Shown piece after piece: positions 48,664 through 62,207 of a stretch of 64,000 bases of DNA. Numbering within the stretch: position 1 is the first letter of the stretch; each line of letters opens with the position of its first letter. Below the pieces are notes generated by a model. The model did not search any database, was not told the origin of the DNA, and saw only the letters and a list, made by a program, of their open reading frames with translations. The position numbers and the translations under genes are program-made. Origin of the DNA: Chrysomallon squamiferum (Eukaryota; Mollusca; Gastropoda; Neomphalida; Peltospiridae); the NCBI GenBank assembly GCA_012295275.1, contig CM022665.1, positions 9,072,476-9,136,475 of the forward strand, read 5' to 3'.

Positions 48664-49536
48664 CTTGTAAAAAGAAGAAAATCAGTGAGGTGAATAATTC
48701 CGAAATTCAAAACTATTTTATTTATTTATTTCTTCTCTTTTTTTCTGCTATCCGATAATAGTATTCAGACGTTTTGTTGATTAAATGGTGTCGAATAAAC
48801 GACACCAAAAATAATAAAGCGAATAATGTTATTCATAGAGGTGGCTGTCCACTTTCTCCCTAGAAATTTTATTCAAAAGATGGCGGTTTCTCTTCCAGTA
48901 TGTGTATCTCATCCCAGCACTGTAAAGTTTCTAGGAATTTTTACTTTTCGAAACATTTTTCCCTATACTTTAGGTATGGATATCAGTTTAGGATAATCTA
49001 AATATTTCAGTGAGCTGTTCTATGCTTATGCCAAACATTGTGGTTACTTTGGGCAAGTCATTTTAATCAGAGAGTTTTCAAAGTCAGAAAACCAGGATTC
49101 CAAATTGATACGAAGAACATAATCTTACTAATATTATTTTGATTTCGGTCCAGTATTTTTTTCTTATTATTTTTATTTTTTATTTTTTATTTTATTGTAT
49201 TTTATTATTATTTTTTTTTTTTTCAGTGTATAATTACTGGTCACAGCAAACATTATCTAAATTATATGTTAAAGGGTAGTTTGGTCACAGAATTAACTGA
49301 TTACATGATATACACGTAAATTACCAAACTAAATTAAATATTTATGTTCCAAGGTAGTTTGCATGTCCATATAAACAAGAAAATTCAGTTAAAATACTAA
49401 AAAATATGATGCAATAAATGACTTTTTAAACATTTTAGTACAGCGACGATAATCCAAAAGATATTTTTGAGTACATCCTAACGATTTCGTTTCTTTTTAA
49501 ATTATCGAAATAAAAACTAATTCATTTTTTCCAAGA

Positions 49537-49567
<31 letters not shown>

Positions 49568-49733
49568 TTCTTTTCCTTATTATTGAGAAATACGTGAAAT
49601 ATCTTTTGACTGTTCAGTTTCTAAATCATTAACAAACTATTTCAAAGATCCAAGGTATTTCTCTATGTCAACAATTAATCAGAGTGCATTTTATTAAAAT
49701 GTGAGGGGAAAAAGAGAAAAGAAAGAAGGTATA

Positions 49734-49833
<100 letters not shown>

Positions 49834-50216
49834 ATTTATTAATTAAACTATTGATTGTATTAATGGTTGTTTGTGGGGTATAAACGCCCACTTGATCAAA
49901 TTAGAACGTCATTATTCTGTTACGTTCTTTCTTTTTACCAAAGGAAGATCGATATGCAAGCTTTTATGTAATAAATCAAACATTCTAGTGGTATCATATT
50001 AACGTAAATATAACTATTTGATATCTCACAAAACATGTCAAACAATAATTAAAATTTACAATCGGTATTATTTGTCGGTATCAATGTCATTTGATGTGTC
50101 GGTATTATTTGTATGTATCACTGTCATTTGATGTTAAAGCAGAAGAAAATATATTAACGTTATATTTGGTAGAGATTCAGTAACACATCAACACATTTTA
50201 TTATTAATGTTTTCAG

Positions 50217-50334
50217 TGATCTCATCGGTATCCTCTGGCGGAGAACAGCTCTGACGGACATTTGGATGGATATCGTTGATTCTCTGCCAGAACCAGGTCT
50301 ATATCGTTTTTTGGATAATCTTTACCAACAGTGA
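50217..50334 (+). other. Candidate terminal coding exon, possible death-fold (CARD-like) end
   Basis: A strong acceptor (TTATTATTAATGTTTTCAG, ending 50216) is followed by one base and then 38 open codons ending in TGA at 50332-50334. The peptide reads DLIGILWRRTALTDIWMDIV, then DSLPEPGLYRFLDNLYQQ. The pattern of a leucine-rich helix, RRT turn, W-x-x-x-V-D-S-L helix and G-L-Y-x-x-L-D-x-L helix recalls the last helices of CARD domains (compare ALRESGQ-x-x-L). This is pattern recall, not an alignment. Upstream exons of the gene were not found. Confidence 0.4.
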
Positions 50335-52311
50335 TTTTATGAATGGGTCTTCTTGTAACGTGTGTATGTACGACTATATAATACGTTTTATGGTTCGAGC
50401 TAACTCAAAAATGACAGATCTAAAGGAATGCAAGCCAAAATTATTGTTAAATGAGTATACTAGCCGGAATGGTTATTAACCGTGCGATAGCGTATCTTTC
50501 TCAAAGTCATTATTCGCACATAACTAGAGATAACAGATACATATGTGCATAAAACACAAAGTAAACATAAAATATATTAAAACTACAATAAATTACAGTA
50601 ATATAATATTAATAATATATTACTAAAACTAAAATTATGATTAATATCATACACAAAAATAACACATGAACAGTCTGACAGCATATATAGAAACTTGATG
50701 TTTTATTTTGTCGTTATGGATTATAACTGTTCTATTAATAAAAACGCTATTTTGGATATGATTTATTTATTCAATTCTTTGGGTTATTAAAACTGCGCAA
50801 CAGAAATATAGAATAGCAATAAAAATTCAGCTAGTTTTATTTTACTTGCATTAAATGTGATTTTTAGGTACTGCAATTAATCTGTAATATAATTTAAATT
50901 AAAAAGAAAAAGAAAAGAAAGAAAAGAAAATAAAGATAGGATTCAAATGAAATAACTTGTTTTATCATCGTCTCTGTCAATATACCTCATTATTATCTTT
51001 CACTATTCTATTTTTGTCTATCTCTCTAATTTTGAACACTATCTATTTGCCTCATTTTTGAATATTATCATTATTATTATTATTATTATGCGTTATATTT
51101 ATATGTTTAATTTTTCTGGGCAATAAAACATCTTTAAACAAATAAAAAAATAAAAATTTCGCAAGCACAGACCGTAATTTTATTGTCCCACGGTTTATTT
51201 CTTTATTCATGGTGAATTTTAAACAGTAATAATAATCAGCCTTAAATAGAATAAGAACACAAGCTGTTTTAGTTGTCTCTCGCTTTATAGCTTCAATATC
51301 TCCCTAACGGATTTTTGTATCAAATTGTATTTCCTTACGATAAAATATATTTACTATCCTCTTTAGAACATGCATAATATTAATTGGTTTTTAGTTTTCT
51401 AACTTAAAATTATCATCATTAGCAAAGAAATTATACATACAGTTAATGTCAGTATTTAACAATAAAAAGTCAATAGTCTTTCAAATTGTGATAAATAAGA
51501 AAATACTGAGAAAAAGATTACGTAATGCTATTATGCATGTATTATCCCATTTCGTAAACTTGCACAAGAAATGTTGTATTTCAGGTAACAGACAGGCCTA
51601 CAAAAACTAACACGTACAGGTGAGTATTAATAATTTCATGCCAAACCCGTTCATTCATACTCATACCCATTTACGCACTTAACATTATATATAGATAGAC
51701 TGATAGACAGATAGATTACATTAAACTATGCAATGGTTAATTTACAGGCCATTGAAGAAAATCTATGGGCAAACAGTGTCATTAAGAATAAATTAATGAC
51801 AGGACGTTTTAGATTTCAAGTCGTATATATGTCTCTTGTTAATTTTCTATTATCGACTGCGGAATATTTCACTTTAATACTTTTTTTTTCCACAAAACCT
51901 AACAGGATATTACATAAACGGTTAAAAGGAAAAAAGGTGTGTTTAGAACGTGGAGACAATTCGTGCTGTTATGTCACAGAGTTCAGTTTCCAGATCCGTC
52001 AATAAACAAGAACATTCAGGTTTTATTTCGATTATGGAGCTTTCAGGTGGAGAAATAGGTCGCAGCAATAGCCGAAAGAAACACTGCTTGTTCGTAAGCA
52101 TGAACTGATTCACGACTGCCAGTGACTTACACCAGACACTACAGCACGTTAGACCCATACATCATATGTTAAAAAAAACAATTCACTGACGTCAAAGAAC
52201 TAGGAATGAAGTGAGTGATGATGATGATGATGTGATGAATAAAACGTTCAAGACATGAACAAATCTGTACTTACATACCCTGAAGAAACAAATTATATGC
52301 ATATGATAAAG

Positions 52312-52364
<53 letters not shown>

Positions 52365-52697
52365 GGTAAAGAAATAAATAAAAAACCTACATCAACAACA
52401 TATCTAATTTTAGTGACATCATATTTCAGCTATAAAAGAAGCATTCTGATTACCTGTTGTGATAAAAATTATTTCGTTAAATAAGCATTAAAATGTGTTC
52501 AATTAATCACACAAGTCAGTCTCCCAGTCACATTTTTAAAATATCATAAAAATATAAATCTAATTAAAATAATGCTCATAATTATTCCTTATATAATCGT
52601 TTTTTGAAACATGTTTCTTCTCCGTTATTATTATTACTCATGTTTTAGTTGTTCTTCTTTTTCTTCATTATCATCGTTTTCTTCTTCTTCTTCTTCA

Positions 52698-52734
<37 letters not shown>

Positions 52735-52882
52735 GTTGTTGTTGTTGTTGTTGTTATTACCAAAATTAGATAATAATTACTGTGGTTTCATTTTTAAAAA
52801 TAATTATAAGACTGATAAATTCATTACTTTAATTTCCTTTATATGTAAATGGTTTATCATGATCGTTGGTGTTTTAATATAA

Positions 52883-52928
<46 letters not shown>

Positions 52929-53177
52929 TTGTTGTTGTTGTTGTTGTCTTCATTATCATTATATTTTATTACTGCTGTTGTTGTTGCCACGATCACCATC
53001 ATCATCATAATATATTAATGATTGATGGATATATTGATTCCTTGATTATTGTTATTATTATTATTATTATTATTCTTTATTTTTTCTTATTTATTTTAAT
53101 TTTAATTTATTATTTTTTGAGTTGATTTTTAAAGCGGCTTCAGTGGTTATTGCTGATACTGCTACCACCATCATCAT

Positions 53178-53212
<35 letters not shown>

Positions 53213-53479
53213 TTATTATTATTAATATTATTAATATTATTATTATTATTGCTCACGTCCTAAAACTCCAACCAATCCTATGTCATTCTATGTTGAAATA
53301 ATTTTTTTTTTTTTTTTCCCCTCAACTTCGTCAAAGAGGTGCGGAAGAACTGTCAACACTGGGAATGTCGCGATACTACAGCACAACCACGCACCTCCTG
53401 TTTGCTTAGAAATCTTCTGATTAACGAAATATGTTTTTTTTTGTTTTTAGCGCACTATCTCAGGTGTCATTCACAAAAA

Positions 53480-53741
53480 GGGCGGGGACGGAATCGTGTG
53501 AATTAGACATTTACAGGGCGGTCAGATCAATAAATAGATGACGGTACAAAGCTGATGGACAGAGAAGTCAAAAACACTTCATCTGTTTTATCGTGTGCAA
53601 GGACACTGAGAGAAACTAGTAAGAGAGTGAAATAGTCATAGTTTAATCAGATATTAAAACTAAACCGCTGCTGCAGGATTTCTAATTAGGCTTCTTCTAG
53701 TCTTTTTTCTTACTTCCATTTGAGACCAGGTGTTAATAAAG
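53480..53741 (+). promoter_or_regulatory. Candidate promoter and non-coding first exon
   Basis: A GC box GGGCGGGG at 53480-53487 in otherwise AT-rich DNA is followed by a mixed-composition block ending in AAAG|GTGAGT at 53741/53742, a consensus donor. No open frame crosses it, so a 5' UTR exon is the likely reading. A tiny segment at 54609-54641 with acceptor TTCACTGTTTCAG and donor GTATGT, containing ATGTCGCCT, could be a following exon. Confidence 0.3.
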
Positions 53742-56499
53742 GTGAGTGACAAGCTGATTAGACAGCTTTTCTTTTTCTTTCATTTTTAAATACTTCATTT
53801 CATTTTATTTTAAAATTCTTATTTTTCTTTTACTTTTTTCCTTCATTTTAATTTCAGTTTGTTCTTCTTTACTCGATTTTTGCAACTATTGCTAATACCT
53901 CTACACTACTACTACTACTACTACTGCTGCTATTTTTATTAGATCTACTACTATTATTACTGTTACAACTACTATTACCGCTGTTATTACTATTACTGTA
54001 TCTATTAATACAATCACCACGAGTACTATTGCTACTATTATTAAACCTTTTGTTTTTGCTACTTTAAATTCCATTTTCGTTTTTTCCCCCATTATACAAC
54101 ACACATTAATTTTCTGAAAATGCTTTGCGTCACTTATCACTGTGATAATGACATAACAATATTATGTATTACAACATTCCACTTAATCCCGGCCTGCTTT
54201 TGCCATCAAGCCGGTATTTTATTAATACTGGTATTTCTGTTAATGGGTCATTAAAACCGCTTGGAATTTGAGAAATCTATTAACCAAACGTTCTTGTTAG
54301 AAACAGACATGAACTTTTAGAAGACCGCTTATACTATTATATAGTAATTTAATGTCACAGGGATTACGATAAACCGCACGCTGAACTCGTGCTTTCATTC
54401 ATAACGTACGCGTAAAATTGTGACCATCTGGTATTTAAACAAGTAAATGCTAACGAAAGCGTCCTATTATCTACGTATTGTTCGCACACGCTGTCGCGTT
54501 CCTTCGCTGGACATCCTATTAATATTTAGACATTAGGATTATATATTTGGAATATGTAGATTCAACCAAGGAGCTGCTGAGAGTTGTCTGTTTTGTTCAC
54601 TGTTTCAGAAGTTATGTCGCCTGTTTGTTCAAATATTTGTGGTATGTTATAAAATATATTTTGTGCTTATTTGTTTATTTTATTTTATTTATTTATTTTA
54701 TGTAATGAGACTCTTAAATAGATTTTCTTGAAGAGGTTTTTTTGAAAGTTAAAGTAAGAAAAAAGCAAATAAATAAATTATTTAACAATATTATATAAAA
54801 TTATGTTAACAATAATTGTAATTAAGGTCGTTGTGGATAATGAGAAAGAAAACCTATTACCGTCATTCAGAAAGCACACTTTTTATACACAACTACCCAT
54901 AGAAGGAAAAGTGTCATACTACCGCCTGATAAAACATTTATACTGGGCAGTGGCTGGAAATGGAATCTGGAAAAAGGCTTTTGATCCTGCAACCCTGCGC
55001 GCAGACATCCACGTAGACTGTCACAGCGTTGTGTAAAGTATCACACTTAACGGTAACGAGATTTCTATGATGCCAAAACTTGATGCTTCTTCTTTGCATG
55101 CTATTTCTGTTATTCTTGTGAAAATATATAATCGATTTTTACAAATATGGAATAATAATATTGCAAACTCGTCTACGGCATTTTGTTACAATTTTTTTGA
55201 ATCAAACTCTGAGACGTACTAAATAATCTTGAAACAAAACACTGGTTGGCATTATTACACTTTTGACTTTCGAATAACCATCCCTCACTGAAAAAGGCAT
55301 GTTGACAAGGCAAACAGAATATACTGTTTGGTGAGGACTAAAAAAAAAAAAAAAAAAAAAAAAAGGGGGTTTTCTTAGAATTCTATCTAAATGCAAAAAT
55401 ATTAAGAATATTCTTTAAGTTCCAAAACTGAAATAATTGTTTTTTTTTTATAATTTTTATTTTAGTTGTATATACTTTATTCGTTAGAGTGTAAATAAAG
55501 TTCGTTTCAGTTCATACATTTCGCATTCGTTAAAAATCCACAATATAATATGTCTTATTAGTAAAAAACCTCACAGATTTTTGTCACATCTTTAGGTGAT
55601 TACGTTAATGTAATGTTCAGTAGCATACGATCTGACCTTATTAGGCCGTATAGCATTCGTTGGTGAATGACATGGTTAATTAAACATATTTAATGTTTCT
55701 GATAGTTGACTGAGTGACTCTTGTTCAGTAAGAAAGACAACAGATCTCAGTGAATGCTAATCGTTCCTGACAGCCAAACTGCTGGATATATTTTCTCCGG
55801 AAATTTATCAGCGATTTACCGTTTCCGGTTCCGTCACCTGTTGTCTTTTGTCGTTATATGTTTTGTCGACTTTTTAATCTTTATTTTTATTATTATTTTT
55901 TTTTTCTCTCTCTCTCTCTTTCTCTGATTTTATTTCGTGAAAGAGATGGGGGAAAAAGTACAGAGAAGAATTTAACATGCCGATTTTCGAATATCACCTC
56001 ATCTTTCTTTGTACTGCATGTGCTTTACTACTAGCCTAATGTCACTATATAAAACAAACTCTCTACAGTTTGCTTTCTGTGAATTATATTTTCGTTAATT
56101 TAGAACATTTGTTCAAAATGGCCTGTCTTTCTAACGAGCTGTAGCATGGGTGCATGATATTCTTTTCCAGAAATCGTTCGAAGAAGAAAATGCAATATCC
56201 TTGACATATAAGGATAAATTCCATAACTTCAGTAAGATGTTTCCAATAATTATTTATAATTAAAAAGTGAATTTAAAACACCCAAAACAAACAAACTTAC
56301 TGTACTGAAATAAATATATTTTACTGTTACGTACACATATATCCAAGAATATAGCGAATTTGATAAATAATATTTAACGTTTGTTGTTAACTGCAAAGGT
56401 AGATGAAGTCGGATAGAGAAATGTCGGCGATAAGGGCGTTTAATAGATATAATTTACAGAAAGGCAGGTCGATCCTTAGACACCAAGAACAGAGTCAGA

Positions 56500-56830
56500 T
56501 GAATAAATATCAGTGATTAGGATATGTAATAGATTTAGTCATAATTATAGAAGAAAGGCTAGTAGACTGGTTATATCAAGTAGGTACGAGAAAAATCTTG
56601 GATCAAGATAGAAAATAGGGTGCGATAAAGAGACAAGTCTAGTCATCAAGATAAAAACTTAGATTGGTGGTTAGAATATCAAGTAGGTATAAAGCTAGAT
56701 AAAGGATTTTTAGGACACCAAGTTGATATGCTAGTAATCAGACAAAAACATAGGTCTGTGATTAGGATATTAAGTCAGGTACGAGAAAAGGTTTGTTATT
56801 AACACATCAGTTAGGCGTATTTGCGTATCA
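56500..56830. repeat. Diverged minisatellite, unit about 95 bp
   Basis: Modules GATTAGGATAT, ATCAAGTAGGTACGAGAAAA and GATAAAAACTTAGAT recur three to four times between about 56512 and 56800. Confidence 0.6.
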
Positions 56831-58632
56831 ATAAAATTTGAAGGTATTGACAATATTTTACCATCATGAAAATTCGATTTTAGTGGCCTGTTTTTTACTG
56901 TCAGTCTAATAATACGTTATATTGCGAAGATTTCTGTTTTCTACTTAGTTCATCACAATGGTATTTTCATTTGTATTATGCGATTTTAAAATGATTTAGT
57001 GGAAACGAAGGCTAAATGATTTAATAATTTGTCTAAATAGGAAGAGCGGTGATTTAGTTACTTAAAGTTGTACGAACTTTGATTTAATGTACTGTAAATA
57101 GCTTTTCATAATTTTCGACAAATTATACGCTGATTATATTTTGAAATATTCAATACATTTTTTTTTTTTTCTATTAAAACCCCCCAGATAGTTTAAGTTA
57201 TTTTTATTAGCTTTAAATTATGAGAATAAAGTGAGGCTTTAAAATGAATTATTTTATGTTTGTCTGAATCCTGGACTAAAATATAAAGAGTAAATAATTT
57301 TATAATAATAATAATGATGTATCATCTTTTAATAAATAAAATTTATGCTTACTAGCATACATCGAAATAAATGTCTTTTGTTAAATTATTAATTAATAAA
57401 CTAAATAAAGTTAAATAAAATATTTCTTTTCCTATTTACAACGGGTATCTACGCATCAGAAGAAACTATAAAAACATAAATATAATTTTAAATTAATTGA
57501 TATATTTTACACTAATTGTGATTTAGTGATAAATATTTACATCTGCCTGTCTTTTGTTCTGTGTAAAACTGCATCTCAACTTTCAACAAACAACAATAAT
57601 AATAATAATAATAATAATGCAACAACATCTATGCCATGCTAATATTTGAGAAAAGAGGTAAGACTTTTGTATACGTTTTGCTTTTAAAATATTTATAGAC
57701 CTTACGTTTGACAACGTGCGCGTATTTTCTCTAAACCGGTTTGATATGTGTTTGGGAACAAAGATTCATTAATAAATTAATGATATCAGTTACGATTAAA
57801 TTCAGGAGCATAGTACACAGTTCAAAAAAAATATAAATCCGAATATTCCAACTAACACCTTTAAAACAGAAAAACGTTCTGTTGAATTTTTCGTTTTGTT
57901 TAGTTACTCTCTAAGACTGTTATAATACAACCTTCCCTTGTAGTATAAAAATAAGTATCTGTGCCGTATCCCCAACCATTGCGTTTGTGTGGGCGTTTCT
58001 CCCTCTCTCGGCTTTTTCTAATATTAGCTTTATTATTTTCTGTTTGTATGTTTTGGGGGGTTTATTTTGTTTTCGTTTATTCTTAACAGTTCGCAGACAG
58101 TTTATTCTTGTTATTTGTTTCCACAGCCCAGAGGGTGGTCTACTAATAATAATTTCTGTAAAAATACTGATAATTTCCCGATCCAGCTAGGACTCCAGTA
58201 TTTATTGTAACGTTTTACCAAATCGTTGTATTAACAAAATACCTTATGTCAAGATAATTATCTTATTATCGCCTCTAATTTCTTAATAAAACAAACATTA
58301 ACCTAACACGGTTATCTCTAACATTTCCGACGAATCTAAAAAAGTGTTACGATCGTCGGGCACATCCATTAAGTCATGAAGCCCGGCTCTGTGATTAAAA
58401 CATTAGTCTGTAAGAAATCTTGTTCGTACATTCAGCGATGTAACTGGAGTACATTAAGTTCCTGATCACCACAATCTTAACATCAGTGTAAACAAAACAC
58501 CAGCATTCAGTGTTTGCAGACGAATTCCTAAAATGCATTTTAATATCCGCTTGTAATCGTGTGCCTTTTAGAAGCCAGACATTCAGTCAATATATAGCAA
58601 ATAGTAAAGCAATATGTTTGTTATCGTTTAGT

Positions 58633-58658
58633 ATATATATGTGTGTGCGTGTGTGTTT

Positions 58659-58707
<49 letters not shown>

Positions 58708-58742
58708 TGTTTGTGTTTGTGTGTGTGTGCGTGTGTGTGTAT
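58633..58742. repeat. (GT)n microsatellite, interrupted
   Basis: Mostly TG repeats with TTTG and CG interruptions. False Cys-Val frames arise from it. Confidence 0.95.
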
Positions 58743-58763
58743 ATACACATATATATATGAGTA

Positions 58764-59400
58764 GAAGTAATAGTAGTAATAGTAGTAGTACTAATAGATA
58801 TCGTGGTAAGAGGTGCAGTAGATATGATAGTGACGATGGAGATAGTAATACTAGTAGTGGTTATAGCTTTAGTATATGTAGTGGTAATTCCAGCAATATT
58901 AATGGTGAGGTAGTAGAAGCAATAGTAGCTGAAGTATTAATAGTAATGGTAGTAGCTGTAGTAATATTAGCAGAAGAAGTAGTAAAAATGCTTGAAATAG
59001 TTTTATATGTAATAGTGTATAGTTTATGGTTTATACTTTTTGTCATCTCATAGACAAAGAGATTACAAATTTAGGAAACATTTATTAAGTCGGACAATAC
59101 ATAAATGTAGGACAACCATTTAAAATAAGACAACTAAAAATGTCGAGAACACATATAAAATGCAATTTTGTTTAGCAGATAATAACTGTCTATGTTTGAG
59201 ATCCAGTTATTTTGAACGCATACAATGTGCAGTAATAGCAGTAGTGCTGCTAGTAGTAATAACAATAGTTGCAGTAGTATTTGTAATAATAATAACAGCT
59301 GTAGTAGTAGCTGTAGCAGCAGCAGCAGCAGTAGTAGTAGTTACAGCGATAGCAGTAACAGCAGCAGTAGTAGTGGTAGTAGTGTGGTTTCTGTATAACT
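58764..59400. repeat. (GTA)n / (AGT)n-rich low-complexity DNA
   Basis: Imperfect GTA, AGC and AAT triplets give open frames rich in Ser/Asn or Val/Ala on plus and Thr/Ala on minus. Bias of this kind marks triplet repeat rather than coding sequence. Confidence 0.8.
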
Positions 59401-59983
59401 TGTTACATAATAATTCTGGATATAGAACTGGACATAAAAAGGTATAATAGAAATAAAAAAATGCAGTACCACACCCATTCACGCCCAATTACAATGAAAA
59501 AGTTTCATTTAAAAGACAAAATAATATCAGTTAATTAATAATCTGTCTTTCTGACTGTCTGTACGTATAGATACATATACAGGGATTAGATCTTTGCAGA
59601 TACAGAACTAGATTTGAAAACAACACACACTTACAAGACATGTGGGATGTTAATACATCTAATATAGTTAATTCCAGGATTCTACCAACGTGATCTCGTC
59701 ACATGTCTTCGTTATTAAAAACAGTTTTCGCGTCGCGTATGGTCGTGATTGCGGCAGGTTTTACGGCTGACATTTCTGAAGATAATTCTTTAATGCATGT
59801 AGGATTAGTTAACAAGTTTTGATCACCTGGGGTCATTTGAAGTATTTTGCATGTTATTTTATTTAATAATTTCTCTACCATTTTCAAAAATCCTGTTATT
59901 ATTTTATTTCATCCATATGTGTGTGCGGATGTGTGTGTAGATAAGAAGACATGTATATACGCACGTATGTACATTTGCATGTA

Positions 59984-59987
<4 letters not shown>

Positions 59988-60074
<87 letters not shown>

Positions 60075-60075
60075 T
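59988..60075. repeat. (GT)n microsatellite
   Basis: About 88 bases of GT with two TTTG interruptions. Confidence 0.95.
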
Positions 60076-61034
60076 ATGGATGGATGTATTTACGTATTTA
60101 AGTATACATCTATGAATTTTATATATGCACAGATGTGTTTTATGTGAATATAAATTACAAATTTCAAGTTCATTCATGCGTTTACTGATGATCAAAATAT
60201 AATTTGCCCTGAAATATAAAAAAATCTGAGGCTTATTATTAATTATACTCCCTACAAAGCAGTCGATCTCAACCGATGCATCCCTGCTTCAACATTTTCG
60301 GAAGTCTTCAGCTTTTATGCGATTATAAAATCTGGTATCACATAATGAATTATATCTTCGAAATATTCAAAAAAAAAAAAAATAATAATAATAATAATAA
60401 TATTAATAATAATAATATAAATAATAAAAATTAAAAATTGGACACGTCAATGTATAAATTTTTGATGCAGACACATGCAAGGTTTTCTCTAATTTTTCCT
60501 AACCACGGAGCGGGACTTTAAAAGCTTTGAACAACCGTGTTTTGTAAATTAGAATGAGAGACAACATTTTGACGTCTGCGGCACCTGTACACCGACATCC
60601 GCGCTGGGAACACTCGACATGCGGAAGCTCTTACGTACAGATTCGTAATTAGTGTTTGAAAACCGCTTAACAAAATATCAAGATGGTCTTATGATAAATT
60701 GGAAAGTTGCACAGCTTCAAGCGTTTTAGTGGATTGTAGATCGTTGGTGACGTCTGAAATAAGTGTGTCAAACTAAAGGAAAATATGCCGACGCTTTCAA
60801 CAGTAATGGGTATTCCAGATCGTTTAACAAGAAGACGAAGGAGAAATGAAGAAAAGAAGATAAAAGAAGAAAAAGGCGCGTAGTTTGGTATTTTAATTCT
60901 TCACACTGAGACGGTATTTACGGTTACAAATGTATTAAGTATGTATGTTTCTTCTACTGTTAATACTACTCTTTTTTTTACTATTATTACCACTACTAAT
61001 ATCGTTATAGGTAGTATTACTACTATCACTAATA

Positions 61035-61081
<47 letters not shown>

Positions 61082-61177
61082 GATAATGATAAAAACAGTA
61101 ACAATAATAAAAACAACACAGCAACTACAACAGTAACAGCAATAATAATAGTAGCAATATTTTATCTTTGTTTTCAG

Positions 61178-61444
61178 ATGAATCTGTCTTTACGTATCGT
61201 ATTTGGATTGTTGGTCACGGTATGTAAGATATCAAACGCTTCACCTTCGCATGCTGGCCTGTGTCCGAAAGGTGCGGACTGGTCAAGAATGTGTTATCAC
61301 TGCTCGTGGCTTCTCGGAGGTTATCCTGACGTTTACACTGAATGCTGTATGATAAATTATAAAATGGACGTTGAAAATGAGAAAGTAAAGGATTTTTGCC
61401 AAAAATTCGACGTTGTGCCCAAACGAAGCAACACAGAACCGTGA
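61178..61444 (+). CDS. Secreted six-cysteine peptide, copy 1
   Basis: An 88-residue frame whose ATG directly follows a strong splice acceptor (pyrimidine tract then CAG at 61175-61177), so the whole coding region lies in one exon and a 5' UTR exon must lie upstream. The frame continues upstream only through (AAT)n-type intron sequence, so 61178 is the start. A hydrophobic signal peptide spans residues 1-21, with likely cleavage after SNA. The mature part has Cys29, 39, 42, 56, 57 and 74, spaced C-x9-C-x2-C-x13-CC-x16-C, and ends with a dibasic VVPKR and a five-residue tail. An even number of cysteines suggests three disulphides. I do not recognise the family. CxxC...CC...C frameworks occur in some protostome neuropeptide precursors and other secreted peptides, so a hormone-like or effector peptide is possible. 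AATAAA lies at 61765. Confidence 0.8.
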   Translation: MNLSLRIVFGLLVTVCKISNASPSHAGLCPKGADWSRMCYHCSWLLGGYPDVYTECCMINYKMDVENEKVKDFCQKFDVVPKRSNTEP

Positions 61445-62207
61445 TTTCGCTTCTCTGGCCTATGTCTGGACAGGTTTGCTACTGAATTAAATTCGATACT
61501 TAAAATAGAAACTGAAATGAATCTTCTTCTACTTTCATTTATTTATTTACAACATCTTGAGTCATCAGATGAGAAAGACACGAAGACAAACAAATGGAGA
61601 CCAGCCAGAAGTGTCAAGTTTTATCATGCTGATTTGTCGTTAGAACTTTCACTTACCGACGTATTAGACTTTCCGTTTTAAAACTGACTTGTTACCTCTT
61701 CGTTTACATTTTATTTATTTAGAATAGTTAGTCGTTTGTTATTTAAAATAATTTATTAAGCATCAATAAAGGTTTTATGTTATTAAAATGTTTGTTATTT
61801 TTTTTTTATGTATATATATATATATATATATATATTTCCTGTGAAAGTAATTTCTTTTCTTCTTTTTTTTAATAAACATTACAATAAAAGAACCTGAAAT
61901 TTATTATTAATATTTACAAAAACAACCCACTACATTTCGTTTTACAAATGATTTAACAACAAAATCAAGAAGAAAAGGCGAATTTGTTGCACTTGGTAGT
62001 TTTTAGTCATTGTTTGATCGCTGTTTACGATTAATTTGTACTGTCGCCACTATAAGCACAACTATTACAAATAGTAATAAGAAAAAGAAACTGACAAAAG
62101 AACAAAACTAAGAATACAGGAACAGTAGAAACAACAACAACGACGACGACGACGACGATAATAATAATAATAATAACTGAATTGTATGCTATTTTATCTG
62201 TTTTCAG

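Larger units (their letters stand above)
50335..61177. other. Non-coding DNA upstream of the peptide pair
   Basis: Dominated by ATT/CTT/ACT triplet tracts (52650-53275, 53900-54040), GT and GTA repeats (58.6-60.1 kb) and the 56.5 kb minisatellite. GC-richer islands at 53330-53740 and 60480-60880 could hold promoters or 5' exons, the second possibly for the first secreted peptide gene. Confidence 0.5.

Noticed and set aside
48841-48960. Possible exon on either strand (CWDEIHILEEKPPSFE minus; KFYSKDGGFSS plus)
   Set aside because: Both strands are open over fewer than 20 codons, so chance is a good explanation and strand cannot be chosen.
54803-55036. 77-codon plus frame with good composition in its second half
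   Set aside because: No fitting splice phase from the upstream candidate exon and not recognised; possibly a repeat fragment.
58643-59447. Cys-Val and Val-Ala-rich frames
   Set aside because: Products of (GT)n and (GTA)n repeats.
60785-60883. 32-codon frame MPTLSTVMGIPDRLTRRRRR... upstream of the peptide pair
   Set aside because: Short and basic from purine-rich DNA; it overlaps the block conserved between the two intron copies. It could be a 5' UTR frame, but nothing supports translation.
60941-61177. In-frame N-terminal extension of the first secreted peptide
   Set aside because: It is Asn/Asp-rich triplet repeat ending in a strong splice acceptor, and the signal peptide starts at 61178.
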